64,000 nucleotides of DNA. Source: Lepeophtheirus salmonis. Its lineage: Eukaryota > Arthropoda > Copepoda > Siphonostomatoida > Caligidae. This document shows, in pieces, positions 10,200 to 22,374 of this stretch. Position numbers and translations under genes: made by a program. Numbering within the stretch: the stretch's first letter is position 1; every line of letters starts with the position of its first letter. The notes under the pieces are model-generated. The model made no database searches. It worked only from the letters and a program-made list of their open reading frames with translations, and was not told the origin of the DNA. Location of the stretch: the NCBI RefSeq assembly GCF_016086655.4, contig NC_052135.2, positions 73,009,702 through 73,073,701 of the forward strand, given 5' to 3'.

Positions 10200-12580
10200 C
10201 AAAGTTGTCAATGAAACTCACTTACTCAGTTTCACTGCCTCTCAGAAGTTTGTCTGTTATTTTGACTGGTTATTTTGAAGGATGACTTATAAAATACTCA
10301 CTTATGACTCCTAAACAATAACTCAGCCCTTTTATCAAAAAATATTCATATGTCTATAAAATTGTATATAATGAAGTTTATTTAACTTATGAAAAATGGA
10401 CTAGTTCAGGACTGTAAAAAAAATCGTGAGCATTCCATATCCTTATAATTCCATGATCTTACTTATTTTCATCACATTCACGGGTTCTTGGTGAAATTTC
10501 ATAGTGGTATATAAATATCTCAATCACAATGATATGGTATTCAAATAATTGAAATGTCTATAAGATTATGTCGAATATTATATTACATATTTGCATAAGA
10601 TTTGTGAAAGAAATCAGGTGTCTCTAAAGAAAGAGATTTTCCATCGTTATTAATGGTTCATAATTTATCAATTTCAAATTTGTGAGTATCTATCTGATGT
10701 TTCCATACCTTTGAGATAATAACTTTCAACTATTTATTTATTTCAGAAACATTTATTCTGTTATTATGAAGAACGATCTTAATATACGAAGGATTTAAGC
10801 TTGACCTGTCTATATAGTCGTGAAAAAAATCTCAAATTCTTCAATTTTAGAGGTATCATGGACGTCGACCATCTCTAGATCTTTTTAAATTTCATAAACA
10901 CTATCTGAATAATAATAATTATTGTCGTAATTGTTGATTTCGTCGTTATGAAAAAATTCAATCATCATAAACGATGTTATTCAGTTTCTTCCGTCTGTAT
11001 GGTGGGGAAAGGAATCGCACATACAGTTCACCATTTGGGCCTTACAAATTTGTTAGTATATCGACGTTTCTATGTAAACTATTTTATTCTACAAACGGGT
11101 TTTCCCCGTTTCATTGAATTATAATGACCATGGACGAAGGGATTCAGCTTCATCTATCTACATTATGGTAGTAGAATTATCATGCTCTACTTATTTGGTA
11201 GTAATTTAGATGTCTATGATCTCCGAGCCTGTTCGAGTTACATCAGTACTCTATAAAATAATGACAATTATCGTCGTATTGGATTAACTTAATCATGATG
11301 GAAAAAGGGATTATGCATAACTTATCAATATTGTCCCAGATGGAATTGAATACTCAACATTTTTAGTAATTGTCTGTTATTTGACTAGATTCTTTTGAAG
11401 GATGACTTATCGAATACTTTCTAATATCTCCTAAAAAATAACTTTTATCAGCTCTTCTATTAAAAAATATTGATATGTCTATAAAATTGTATATGAGGAA
11501 GTTTATTTAATTTATGAACAATGGACAAATGAAATGGACTGCGAAAAAAGTCGTAAAATTCTTTGATTTTATATTTGTTCACCACTTTCATGGATTCTGG
11601 ATGAAATATTAAAAATGGGTATATAAATATCTAAATCACAATGAGTGGTATTCAAATATTTGAAATGTTTATAAGTTTATGTCTCATTTAATATATTACA
11701 TTTATGCAGAAGATTTGTGAACTACATCAGGCGTCTCCAAAGAAGGAGGGATCGTTATTAATGGTTCGTAATTTCAAATCTGTTAGTATGTATCGACGTT
11801 TTCATACCTTTGAAATAATAACTTTCAACTATTTATTCATTTCAGAAACGTTTATTTTGTAATAACGAAGAACAATCTTAATGTAGGAATGAATTCAGCT
11901 TGACCTATCTATATGGTTGTGAAACGAATCTCACATTCTACATGTTTAGAGATATCATGGACATTGATCATTCCCAGACCTTTATAAATTTCATCAACAC
12001 TATCTGAATAATGATAATTCATGTCGTTATGAAATAATTTAATCACCATCGACGATGTGATTCAGTTTCTTCCGCCTATATAGTTGGGAAAGGAATCTCA
12101 TCTTCTTCAATGTAAAGTATTTTATTCTAGAAACGTTTTTTTTCTCGTTGTAATGAAGTATAATTACCATGGACGAAGGGATTCATCTTCACCTATCGAT
12201 GTGGTGGGAATAGGAATCTCATACTCTACTTATATAGAGTTATCTTAGATGTCACTCATTTGCGAGCTTGTCCAAGTTACATCAACACTCTCTGAATGAC
12301 AATTCTCGTCGTACTGGTCGTATTGGACGATGGGATTAAACATAATTCATCTATACGGTCATATTTTGAATTGCATATTCTACATTTTTAATAATGTCCT
12401 AGATGTCTATCATCTCCGGATCTGCCAAAACTATCAACATTATTTCAATGAAGACAACTCTTATATTACTGACAAAAGGGATTAAGCAGGTTACATTTAT
12501 ATGTTCGTAGATTGAATCACATATTCTACATATTTAATGATATAGTTGATGTTGATCATCTCCAGACCTGTCATGGATAT
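10200..12580. repeat. Degenerate satellite, about 135 bp unit inside about 1.1 kb higher-order repeat
   Basis: The phrase GATGTNNATCATCTCCNGANCTG followed by ATCAACACTNTCTGAATGA recurs at about 10860, 11215, 11950, 12250, 12400 and 12545. Whole blocks repeat too: GAAGGATGACTTAT at 10277 and 11397, AACTTTCAACTATTTATT at 10721 and 11820, CAGTTTCTTCCG at 10982 and 12063, and CCATGGACGAAGGGATTCA at 11128 and 12167. Spacing is 1.04-1.12 kb. Copies have drifted with small indels. Two more units sit at 17270-17340 and 17490-17560. Confidence 0.7.
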
Positions 12581-15500
12581 ATGTATCTTATATTCTGGTT
12601 ATATTCAATTTAGATTTAATGTTGTTATTATTTGAATGTTTTTTCTCTTGGAAGTTTTATTATTTCTATTTCATTTTGAAATTTATCCATTTCTTTGGAC
12701 CTATTTTATTATTTAACTAATAATTAACCATATGTTTATATTTTGATTTATTAATTGTCCAAATATTTAATGCATAATCTTACATTATAAATGCTTATTT
12801 TTTTAAATTTTAACTTCTCTAATTTTTTATTCTTATTACAGAAGGCTAAATTTTTATACTAATGTAACATTATTACAATTATTTGCATAATTTAATTACG
12901 TTTATCTAAATAATACTTTTAAAAACGATTTCTATGCAATATAAGTTTTATGTGGTATTTCTCAATAAGAATATTTTGTATTTTATAATTAATTAAAATT
13001 TAAATCGGTATATGAAAAATAATTTTTTTAAAACAATATAATTTTGAGGTACTACGATTTTTGAAAGACTATTTCATTTTTACAAACGTTATATCGAAGA
13101 AATAGTTTTCTTTTTACCTTCTATATCTAAAATGTTGTACTGAATTTCTTACTCTGATCAGCTAATATATATCTCTACATCAAGTATATTTTGTTTGCTG
13201 GAGTAATCTTGTAAATAACATATTTAGAACAATATTACTGTTTTTTTATCAAACTAAATCTGGAGCTTAGTTCCTTATCTTTCATTCTGTACAATTACGT
13301 TTTATTTCATAAGTTAATAAATCGATTTGATTTTTTGCAAATCACGAGAAAAGCGGGCCTGGGGTAGATTGTGACAATTTGTCATCGTAGAGTATGATTA
13401 CGAATAATATAAAGGTACTACCAATCTTTTTTTATAAAGCTTCAGCTCTAATGTTTTTATTGATTAATGATTTAAAGTATCGAAACATTAGATATATTAT
13501 TTTTTAAATTGATATCCGATCAACTTCTCTCAGTTTGAAGGATTTTCAGTAGATAAATACTATATAATAAATATAAGTCAATGAAAGATAAATTAATATT
13601 GATTTATCTAATATACATAAATTATTCCAAGACTGGTCATAATCATAACTAACTCATAAACTCTGTCGTTTCCTTCTTTTAATAGACTTTATTGAGTCCT
13701 TGTTCGAAAGTGAACATGATATATTATGACAGAAAGTAAATTTAGATAAATATCTATATAACAAGCATATAATGAAATTAAAACGAAAAAGTTGACTATC
13801 CTGTTCGGTCAGCAATAAATTCTAGACTTATGAGAGACATCTCATTAAAATCAAGACATAAATGTCTTAAAGACAATCAAAGAAAAATTATCAATAAATA
13901 AAGATGAATTGATAGAAATTAAACAATATAGTTATTGTTGCCAAATTGACCCTGAATTTATAACAACTGAATATAGTTGTCCCATAGTCTATTAAACTAT
14001 ACTATGACCATTGTAAAACCAAACCCATTTCACATATAGAAAATAATATTTGAACTAAAAATTAACTCCATATGGTGAAGGTGAATCAATGTTTAATTTT
14101 AACAATTTATAGAAATGACCTTTCAGTATAATTGGGTTGAATGTCAGATACAAACAAGGTCAACATCAATCATAGCTATTAAAAATATAAAAAGGATGAT
14201 AAACAACTCTGGCATCTCCTATTCCCCATCTAATACATAATAATGAAACAATTATTTATGTACATTTTTTAGCTACTTTCAAAAAATAACGTTGGTGGCG
14301 CTTAAGTTTTAATATTGATTTTCACGCAACTTCTTAAACAATTTTTTTCCCCCTTGAAATGTGCATTCATATTATGGAGTTGATATTTTTTACATGTTGT
14401 AACTTGTACACTAAAGCCAACCTACAATGATTTTTTTTCAAAATTGAGTATGAGCACAATTGTATTATTCGACAAATTATATTAACAAACTATTTTTATT
14501 AACCCTGTGGAGTTGCTGCAAATTGCACTTAATGTAGCAAAAATTAATCGTTACAACTAAAAAATTATAGTTAACACCGAAGTATTCTTTCAAATATTTT
14601 TTTTGTATCAGAAGGGAATGTTTCTCTTATAAAATTATTGTTTGTCTATTGATTATCTAGACTTAGAGGTTGTGCTAAACATGATTTACTAATGAGTGAC
14701 GATAATTATACTACACATGGCAACCAAAAATTAAGATGAAGATTTAGATGCTAGACCTCCTCCCCTCATAAAATAATTTTTAACTTTTGAATGTAATTTC
14801 AAAAACCCTCCCTCCTATCTTCTCAGTACTTTTAGGTACAATTGTAATCACGCACAAGAAATATAAAAATCCTGTAAAGTCATTCATTAACTATGTATTA
14901 ATTATTAGTAAAGGACACCACTTTATTGTTTGAGTCTTTCTATATTTTTAATTATAATATTATTTTAGTGGATTTGTAATATTTTGTTCCACAGAAAACC
15001 ATAATTAAGAAGCACTTTGGGACACTTAAGATCATCAAAGACTACTGAAGTTCATTAATTCTTAATATATTTAAATAAATTAGTAATTTTAACAGATTAA
15101 AATTGGAATGATAGTATCGATAGAACGTTTTCACAGACGTCATAAATTGCAACAAAGTAAATATTTTTACTACATAAAATGGACACGTTTCTAATTAACA
15201 TTGATAAAACTCCATCAAATGGCTTTAAGAGTAAAAATAGACTTAATACTTGCATTGAATACTACTTCATACCAATGATATTGAACTGATATTTGAATTA
15301 AATCGTTAAAATGGTTAGATTTGTAGAATTATTATTATTTTTTTTGGATCGATTATAGAGAAATCCATTATTATTTCCATTATAATAGTTAATTTGTATC
15401 CGCAACACGGAAATATGATTGTATAAGATGTAATAACATATTCTTAATACATTTTAGGATCATATATATAATAAAACAAGGTCATTGAGTGATATTTTTT

Positions 15501-15660
15501 TTTATAGAGAGTAAGTTTTAAGTCTTTTTATTTGTTGGTCCCATTTTGATATCCAATAGTTCACTATTTTCCTTTATATTAATAAAAAAAAGGTTTCTTT
15601 GTTATAAAACTCGGTTATTTAGGGCCCCAATATGAACATCATAAAAAAATTTACATCACG
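12581..15660. other. A/T-rich, gene-free stretch
   Basis: No frame, splice-flanked exon or repeat family recognised over about 3 kb; T-runs and A/T simple sequence dominate. Confidence 0.4.
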
Positions 15661-16136
15661 TGAAAACGATCAATTAATAGTTGTTAATTCAAATGAATAT
15701 TGATATTGAGGACAACAGCATGATTATAACTCCTGATCAATACTTCTGAGGAGGTAAAGACTGAAAACATCAATGAGAGTATTTTAACTCCAACAAAAGA
15801 CAAAGATGACAAATTAGAACAGTTAAACACAAAGAATCAATATATTCAAACTACTTCAAACAAAGAACAACTCCTTCGACCTATGTTCTCGATCCCAAAA
15901 CTTTGTTAATATCCCATCAGGTAGATGAATATAATACTATATATCCTGGGATAGTCTATAGAAGGATACCAAAGTTGCATTTTAAATCAGAATCTGTGGT
16001 TTTGTAAAAGAAAAATTGTGAAACGTATTTTTTCTTATATAACTTTATTCATATATTTTAAGAGGAATATTTATCCATCTTTAAAATATTCATGACCAAA
16101 TGTTAATTTGACTGTAAACAATTCAATTTATTTCAG

Positions 16137-16423
16137 CAATCGCCTACTCCACAGGAATGTGTAACTACAGTCACTTCAAATGTTTGTATTTTTCTCTTGG
16201 ACCGGCTGTTGATCATTTGAACTATAAAAATGAGCCCTTAACTCAAGAAGACGAGTTATTCCTCACATTGATGAAATCACGCCAAAACAAGGATGATATT
16301 GAGATTGGTATTATTTTTATAATGCACCGTACAACTGTCGGAAAAGTCTTTTGAACATGGTTGAACTTTATGTACTATCAATTTAAAGAAATTGACCTGT
16401 TCTTGACCAATGACATCATATAA
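16137..16423 (+). pseudogene. DDE_Tnp_4 (Harbinger-type) transposase exon
   Basis: A 3' splice site (ATTTATTTCAG, ending 16136) leads into an open frame reading IAYSTGMCNYSHFKCLYFSL, then LGPAVDHLNYKN, LTQEDELFLTLMKSRQNKDD and HRTTVGKVF. This is the helix-turn-helix region upstream of the DDE_Tnp_4 catalytic domain of Harbinger-like transposases and THAP-linked relatives. A TGA at 16352-16354 sits where the family has Asn (VF-N-TW). The frame then stays open through WLNFMYYQFKEIDLFLTNDI to TAA at 16421. The catalytic D-D-E part is absent downstream, so this is a dead fragment. Upstream, 15770-15990 may hold decayed earlier exons (e.g. ESILTPTKDKDDKLEQLNTK). Confidence 0.65.
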
Positions 16424-16530
16424 ATTTAGTTTTTGTACAGTTAAAGTGGTATATACTAACATTTTTCAAACAAACCTCTGCACAGTTTTCAGCCACTACG
16501 GGTTCTTCGCCATATAATTTTTAGGGACGT

Positions 16531-16945
16531 TTAAAAGTCTGTAGTGTTTCTGTAGAGGGCTTTGATATAAATAATGTCATTAGAAACAAAATTTTCCATT
16601 ATCAGGAGGGCAGAAACCACATGTTTACAGGTCCCATGTGGACCGATTCCTGCTGCACATTCACAATGCCTATTAACGACCTCTCCTGATTTTGGGATGA
16701 CGAACTTTACATTATAATTATTTTTTTTCATTTCCGCTTCAACTATACCAGAAAATAGTGTTTTATGCATGAATTCTTTTGATTCCACGAAGCTCAAGGC
16801 CGAGACTGATTTTTTTCATTTTTTCCCCTTTGCGTATGGACGCAATATCCAAATTTTGAATATCGTCCCCAACTTGTCGATGTATAACATAATGCTCAAT
16901 GTGAGCCTGAAATAACTCTGGTATTGAATGTGTTGATATCTCTTG
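16531..16945 (-). pseudogene. SWIM zinc-finger protein fragment
   Basis: The reverse-strand frame 16797-16531 carries HCECAAGIGPHGTCKHV, the C-X-C...C-X-H pattern of a SWIM finger, preceded by GIVEAEMKKNNYNVKFVI and followed by SALLIMEN. A second frame just upstream (about 16945-16815) reads SIPELFQAHIEHYVIHRQ and ends IRKGEKMKKIS, which fits directly ahead of it. The two frames meet at a run of seven A (reverse strand) near 16815, implying a one-base indel. SWIM fingers of this type occur in transposon-encoded and YqaJ-like nuclease-associated proteins. A stop follows at 16531. It points toward the transposase exon 110 bp away but on the opposite strand. Confidence 0.6.
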
Positions 16946-17269
16946 GATATTTGTGTTGTTAATTTATATATTTACAAAACAATACAAAAAAAAAAAATCC
17001 AAAAATGGAATTATTGGATTTCAAAATTATTTTAACAAAATTACTTATACAGTAGTCGAATGCAAAGTTTACAAACAAGTCATGCATCACGCCGAGAAAT
17101 CATTCAATCTATACCACTCAAACTACAAACTATTTTTTTTTTTTGACAAGATTGAAATGTAGAAATGGGAACAAAAAAAAATTTAACATTTCCTTCATGA
17201 GGATAATACAACGTTGTATTAATTGATTTAGTAGAACTGAAGTGTTCAATAAACGTTTACAAATCATTT

Positions 17270-17560
17270 CATACTCTACATAGGTAGTGATCATAGACGT
17301 CGATCAACTCTAAACCTAAAAGTATCAGCATTCTCTGAATGAAAAAAATATGCAGTGTGATTGTTAAATTTGAAACTCTTCATAATGTAGTTGAATGATC
17401 ATGGCCCATGATGATTCAACTACATTATGAAGAGTGAGTGGGCATGGGCAAAGGAGTTATGGTTCACCTATTTTTTCTAGTCGGAATATGAAATGTTGAT
17501 AATCTCTAAACCTGTCTTGAATAATATAAGCATTCTCTGAATGAAGTGAATTCCTGTTGT
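17270..17560. repeat. Outlying copies of the 10-12 kb satellite unit
   Basis: GACGTCGATCAACTCTAAACCT then CAGCATTCTCTGAATGA (about 17290-17345), and GTTGATAATCTCTAAACCTG then AAGCATTCTCTGAATGAA (about 17490-17550), match the satellite described at 10200-12580. A palindrome separates them. Confidence 0.6.
17375..17435. repeat. 61 bp near-perfect palindrome
   Basis: Thirty bases on each side of position 17405 are complementary apart from one mismatch (17397 against 17413), with a one-base centre. The core is GATCATGGCCCATGATG. It could extrude as a cruciform, or be the folded-back tip of a larger inverted duplication. Confidence 0.9.
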
Positions 17561-17599
17561 TATAACTTATAACTTATTAATCTGTAAGTAACTCAATAA

Positions 17600-18380
17600 A
17601 ATAATATAAACACTTATATGGTGGATAAATTACTCCCAACCTCTTTATCCCTTTAGCAATTTTAATATATTGCAACGTCTATAAAAGATGATCAACCGAA
17701 TGTTAAATTATTATTTGTGTAGTTTCTCGCGTAGCTCTTGGCCGTGGAGTACAATTACCATCATAGTAGATCTAAGATGTATTAGTATATTAAGTACAAA
17801 AGTTAACTACTTATCAGAATTATATGAAATTTTGTACGTTTAGTTAAAATATAAATAATAATATTTTCTTCAAAATGGAAGATTTCCCAGATATTGGATG
17901 TGTATATCAATATCCCTTCGCCACAATAGACATATTTTGTCTCTTGTTCGATTTTATTCTTACTAATGTGCATTTTTATATTTATAACAATAATATATTT
18001 TAAATGTATATGTCGCCCTTCAACACAAAAGCATCTATAAATATTTTTATCTAAATTGAGTGTGGATTACATTTGCATTCTTCGACGAATTATCGATAAT
18101 TTTAATTAATGATTTGGAAGGACTTCATATTTCACTAAAAGTAAATTGATCGTTACAATAAAAATTAGAGAAGTTGAGTGGTTCAATTTAGAAGAAGCCA
18201 TATCTTTTTTAAGACGAATTGCCACATCTATCGTGCGTATAAGTGTATATATAGGTATAAATATGTATATACATTTATATAAAGGATATGGGAAGAAGGT
18301 TCCTCACACAGAACCTCTCAATATAATAAATACAATTGTCTAAGTTTCAAGTTTCCACCCACATATAAATATCAAATATA
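17600..18380. other. No recognisable gene
   Basis: A/T-rich; the 65-codon forward frame at 18146-18343 has no motif. Confidence 0.35.
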
Positions 18381-18383
18381 GGT

Positions 18384-18431
18384 CATTGGTACTCAAACTG
18401 TCGGCTTCATTGGTTCTCAAACTGTCGGCTA
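18384..18431. repeat. 24 bp tandem duplication
   Basis: Two adjacent copies of CATTGGTNCTCAAACTGTCG GCT(T/A), differing at two positions. Confidence 0.85.
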
Positions 18432-19369
18432 TGACTCCATCATCATCATCAAGATAAAAAAAGACGACACAAATTGTTCAAATGTATAATTGTGATGGAT
18501 ATTACCGATGTTTGATTAAAATTATGTCCAATTTAAAATATAAACTTAATTAATTTTATTGTTTGAATTCTTCCTTACTGTAAGATACAAGAATAAAAAA
18601 TTATGATTGTATAAAATATAATGTGTATATTATAGGTAGTTAAATTTTATTAAGTGTATTTTTCAAAAACTCATTGTACCTACAATTTCAGTAATACTTA
18701 TTTTCTTATAAATAATTTTAAATTGTTTTCAATAAAATATTATAGGTACATATAACAAGATCAAATAAATACAACATTTATATTAGATTATATAATTTTT
18801 TATATATAAATATTAATTTTATATCGGATATGAACAAGATGCATGTCTTCCTCGACGTCCCACTCCATATTGATAGTGGTCCAAATCTTGTAAAATTTAC
18901 GGAACTTTATACTGAAACTCATTCCTTCTTGCTATGACATTACAAAATATAATGATAGTTGAAACATTTAAGTATGTGAGAAAATTTAAAAGAATAAAAT
19001 ACTTTAGAAAACGAGAGAAATTTATACCTAATAATATACCCATTACTTGTGTATTACTAATGAGTTCTAATATTTCCAGAGGAGCACAAATTCAAATCAA
19101 ACCCCCTGTTTTGGTGAAAAACATCATTTTTATTATAAATTTGACTTGGTAAACTCATATGAACTTTTTACAATTATAGGCTATAATATTTATCGTAGTT
19201 GTAATTTTATATCAACTTCAAGTTATATTCAAAGCAAATCTTCCAGTTTGGGGTAATATTTGAAATTCTAAAAAATGTTTTTGAGCCAAAAATGATGGAC
19301 TGACCCAATGTTTACAACTCAAAATCAAAGCAGATAAATATTAATGGGGTTTCTAATGTAAATCGTGTG

Positions 19370-19625
19370 TATTTTTTAGCTAGCCCACTTTTTTGGAATT
19401 GTTAATCGACAGAGTTAATTTTCTTTTCCTCAGCTGTTGTCATTATTATTTAACTCCCGAGTTGGAACTTATCTTCCTACTACTCTCAATTACATTCAAA
19501 CCCTGATGGAACATTCGTTTGTGCTCATAAAAGACGGAGAGTAAGCCTGAAGATTTTTTGCAAAGTTATAATTGAATTCTTGTTGGATTCAGAGTAGAAT
19601 TGGGGATTGACATTTTATTTTCTTA
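19370..19625 (+). repeat. Dispersed repeat family R1, copy 1
   Basis: Shares ordered blocks with 55200-55480: TTTTTTGGAATTG, GTCATTAT, GTGCTCATAAAAGAC, GAGAGTAA, GGATTCAGAGTAGAATTG. No coding capacity. It is probably a non-autonomous mobile element; its ends are not defined here. Confidence 0.65.
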
Positions 19626-21109
19626 TCCCCTCCTCCCTTGTCACAGAATGAAGGGGGTTTAACTCTGATACTAAAGAAGGACAAAGACAAACTGAATATA
19701 GCAAATTATAGATCGATAACGTTTCTCAATACCTCGTAGAAAATTCTAACATGAATTATCAACACTTCTCTCCATTTTAGTCAGGCACCACAAAAGGTTT
19801 TTATGAAAGGAAGATAAGCAGAAGGCATGCCAAGATTGATCCAAGACGTTTCAATTCTTGAATCTATTATTCAATTATTATATATGAATTAATAAAATTC
19901 CCAACCCAAGGAAGGAGTCGACTCTACTTTTTTGAGACTTAGCTTGGTTTGGTTTTCTTCTTCGAATAAAGTTTCAAGCTACTATCATTCCCGTGTACAT
20001 ATATAATTGAATTCGAGCATCTTTTGTTGAGGATAAAGTATCTCAGATCCTTTCTTTTGTCCTAATTTTTAGAGAACATGGAAGTATTTATGTATTTAAT
20101 GAATGAAGATCAATCGTGCATATGAAAAGCACATCTAAATTAAAAACGTGCCCCTACATTTATCCAATTGTTTGTGTATATTATGTTTGATATGTTTCAA
20201 CATTAAAATAATAACTAATGTATTATATTGATGCTGTGATAATTCGAAGTAAACATATCTATTTTAGAACAAATTGATAAATTTAACTTTTATAATTATA
20301 TAAATCATCTTTAGCGCCTTTTTTGATTTTTTCCCATCGACATATATTTGAACTAAATTAGCTAAAAATTACGCATTTTTTAAACATCCATAAGCCAAAA
20401 TAACGATCGAAATCACTAATTTGATTATATAGATTTTATTCATAAAACTATCCTTTTAAGGGCCTTTGAAAAATTATTAGTGTTCATAAGATCACCATAA
20501 ATGGACTAATACCCACCATTATCAAAAGAAATATAAAAAAATTGTATTTCTCTGTAATTGTAAGGTAACCCTAGAGTTAAAAGTAGACAAAAAGGTTTCA
20601 CAAATGCCAAACTTGTAAAATACAATACAGTTACGAGAAATATAAGGCACTTGAATTTTTAGAGCTGTTTCTGTCGTCATTAAATATGTATTCACATTTA
20701 TTCAATAAATTAATTAATTGATAGAATTAAACATTGACAAGGAATTTACATTAATATTTGTTTTACAATTTAATGAAGTTCGAGGCGGATCCTCATTCTA
20801 GATTGAAATGAATGAATATATATTCTTTGATAAATATCACTAAAAACCATTATTATATATTACAAACATAGTTACATATTCAAATGCCATTGTATCATAC
20901 AAGAAAAATATACATAAAAATTCGTTGAAAGAGCCCATAAGTCACTTGTTATGGTTCTCATACTTGGTTTGATACATTGGAAGTATGAATTCACAGTCCT
21001 AGATAAACAACTTCGAGGATTTGAGTCCTTTAGGTAATTACGTAATGCAGCCTGTTTCTTTCAATTTGAACAAGAAAAGAAGGTTTATGAAGAGACGAAG
21101 ATCATTGTT
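19626..21109. other. No recognisable gene
   Basis: A/T-rich sequence without a supported frame or repeat. Confidence 0.35.
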
Positions 21110-21340
21110 CTATTGTAATTTCAGATTTCTCCAACTGTCCAGTTTGCCTCGCACCCTCCAACGATTCAGCCTTTCATTACCTGCCCAAATCCTGTCAGTG
21201 GTTTGTCGCACCACAGGCAACCACCTCTTTTCTGACACATCCTGGATCATTAAGAAGTGAAAATTGCTACTCTTGCCTAGTACTATGCAAATGCTTGTCC
21301 ATAAAACCAAGAGTAGTGTCCAATATAAATAATCCATCAT
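21110..21340 (-). CDS. Possible first exon of a secreted protein
   Basis: The reverse-strand frame opens with two ATGs at 21340. The N-terminus MMDYLYWTLLLVLWTSICIV, followed by LGKSS, looks like a signal peptide (hydrophobic core, small residue then G/K cleavage zone). It continues SNFHFLMIQDVSEKRWLPVV and RQTTDRIWAG. At 21181 the sequence GGGCAG|GTAATG is a strong 5' splice site, so the exon may end there. The frame itself stays open to 21110. G/C content is visibly higher than in the flanks. I do not recognise the mature peptide, and no second exon was found downstream on this strand within the examined 1-2 kb, where T/A-rich DNA and satellite-free spacer lie. It may be a small secreted peptide or a gene with distant exons. 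Confidence 0.4.
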   Translation of the reverse strand: MMDYLYWTLLLVLWTSICIVLGKSSNFHFLMIQDVSEKRWLPVVRQTTDRIWAGNERLNRWRVRGKLDSWRNLKLQ

Positions 21341-22030
21341 GTCTAATATAATATTATAATTATTAATTAATTACAGAGAAAATTTATTATCACTTCTTCC
21401 ATTAGAACCGCTGTCGTGTTTATTTATTTTTTCTATATCTTAATATATATATTATAATGGTAATAGTTGTTATATCAGCTTAAAAGAATCTTGTAATTTT
21501 TTCCATTTAGACACTTTTTCTTTTTTTTTCTCCTCCATTTTTTCTTAAAATCATTAGTTATATGTAGTAAATAATTGTGCCCGGTATAAACAAAATATTG
21601 GAAATGATATTTAACAAGATGAAGAACAAATGAAATGCATCAAAATATACCTATTGCTAATACATTCATAAGTTTCTAAATATAATTTATTCACTCATAA
21701 CCGATGACAATACACACAACATCTCACTGTAAGCTTACACTTTTCTCTGATGACATTAACTATTTACAATACTATTTTTTAATGAACTAACATGCCTAAT
21801 TAAGACTTACGAGATGGTCAGGAATTGTGATTGCATAGACCATAGAGTACGTTTGAAATTTGGGAAGTAAACTTATAAATGAGGTAATTTTCAAGTTTTC
21901 ATAAGTTAATAGTACTTAATGCCTATAATTCATAAACATTTAGAAAAAGAACTTTACAAACACTCAATGTGAGCCTTAGAATATAAAGAAGTTTTATTTA
22001 CATAAATTATAATAATTTTTGTAGTCGGAG

Positions 22031-22290
22031 TTAGTGAAAACGAAGCAGAGACTTGATGAATTGTCATTTTGTACCCCGAATGTTGGGGGGGGTTTGGGAT
22101 ACAGCTGACACTTAAGTAACTACTAAGAGCTCATCACAACACCCCAATTGTACCCCGAATGTTGGAGATGTTTTCGGTTATCAGCAGGGGGTTATATCCC
22201 ATTTTAGGAGCCGGCAGTACCCAAAAACACCCCCAACATTCGGGCTATAAAATGACAATTCATAAAGTCCATTCCCCGTTTCCTCATTAA
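22031..22290. mobile_element. 260 bp inverted-repeat element (MITE-like)
   Basis: The left arm (22031-22092) and right arm (22229-22290) are inverted copies: GAATTGTCATTTT and CCCGAATGTTGGGGG occur on one strand at the left and in reverse complement at the right. A third GTACCCCGAATGTTGG lies in the middle (about 22151-22166). There is no ORF. Long arms and a short core fit a foldback MITE. Confidence 0.7.
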
Positions 22291-22370
22291 TTTATACGAA
22301 ATGTCCTTATACGAAAAATGCTTCATACGAATTGTCCTTATACGAATATGTTTTATTCGAAGTTACCTAT
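22290..22370. repeat. Short tandem TTATACGAA-type repeats
   Basis: TATACGAA or close variants occur five times in about 75 bases, directly after the foldback element, with AATGTCC/ATTGTCC between some of them. Confidence 0.6.
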
Positions 22371-22374
22371 TACC

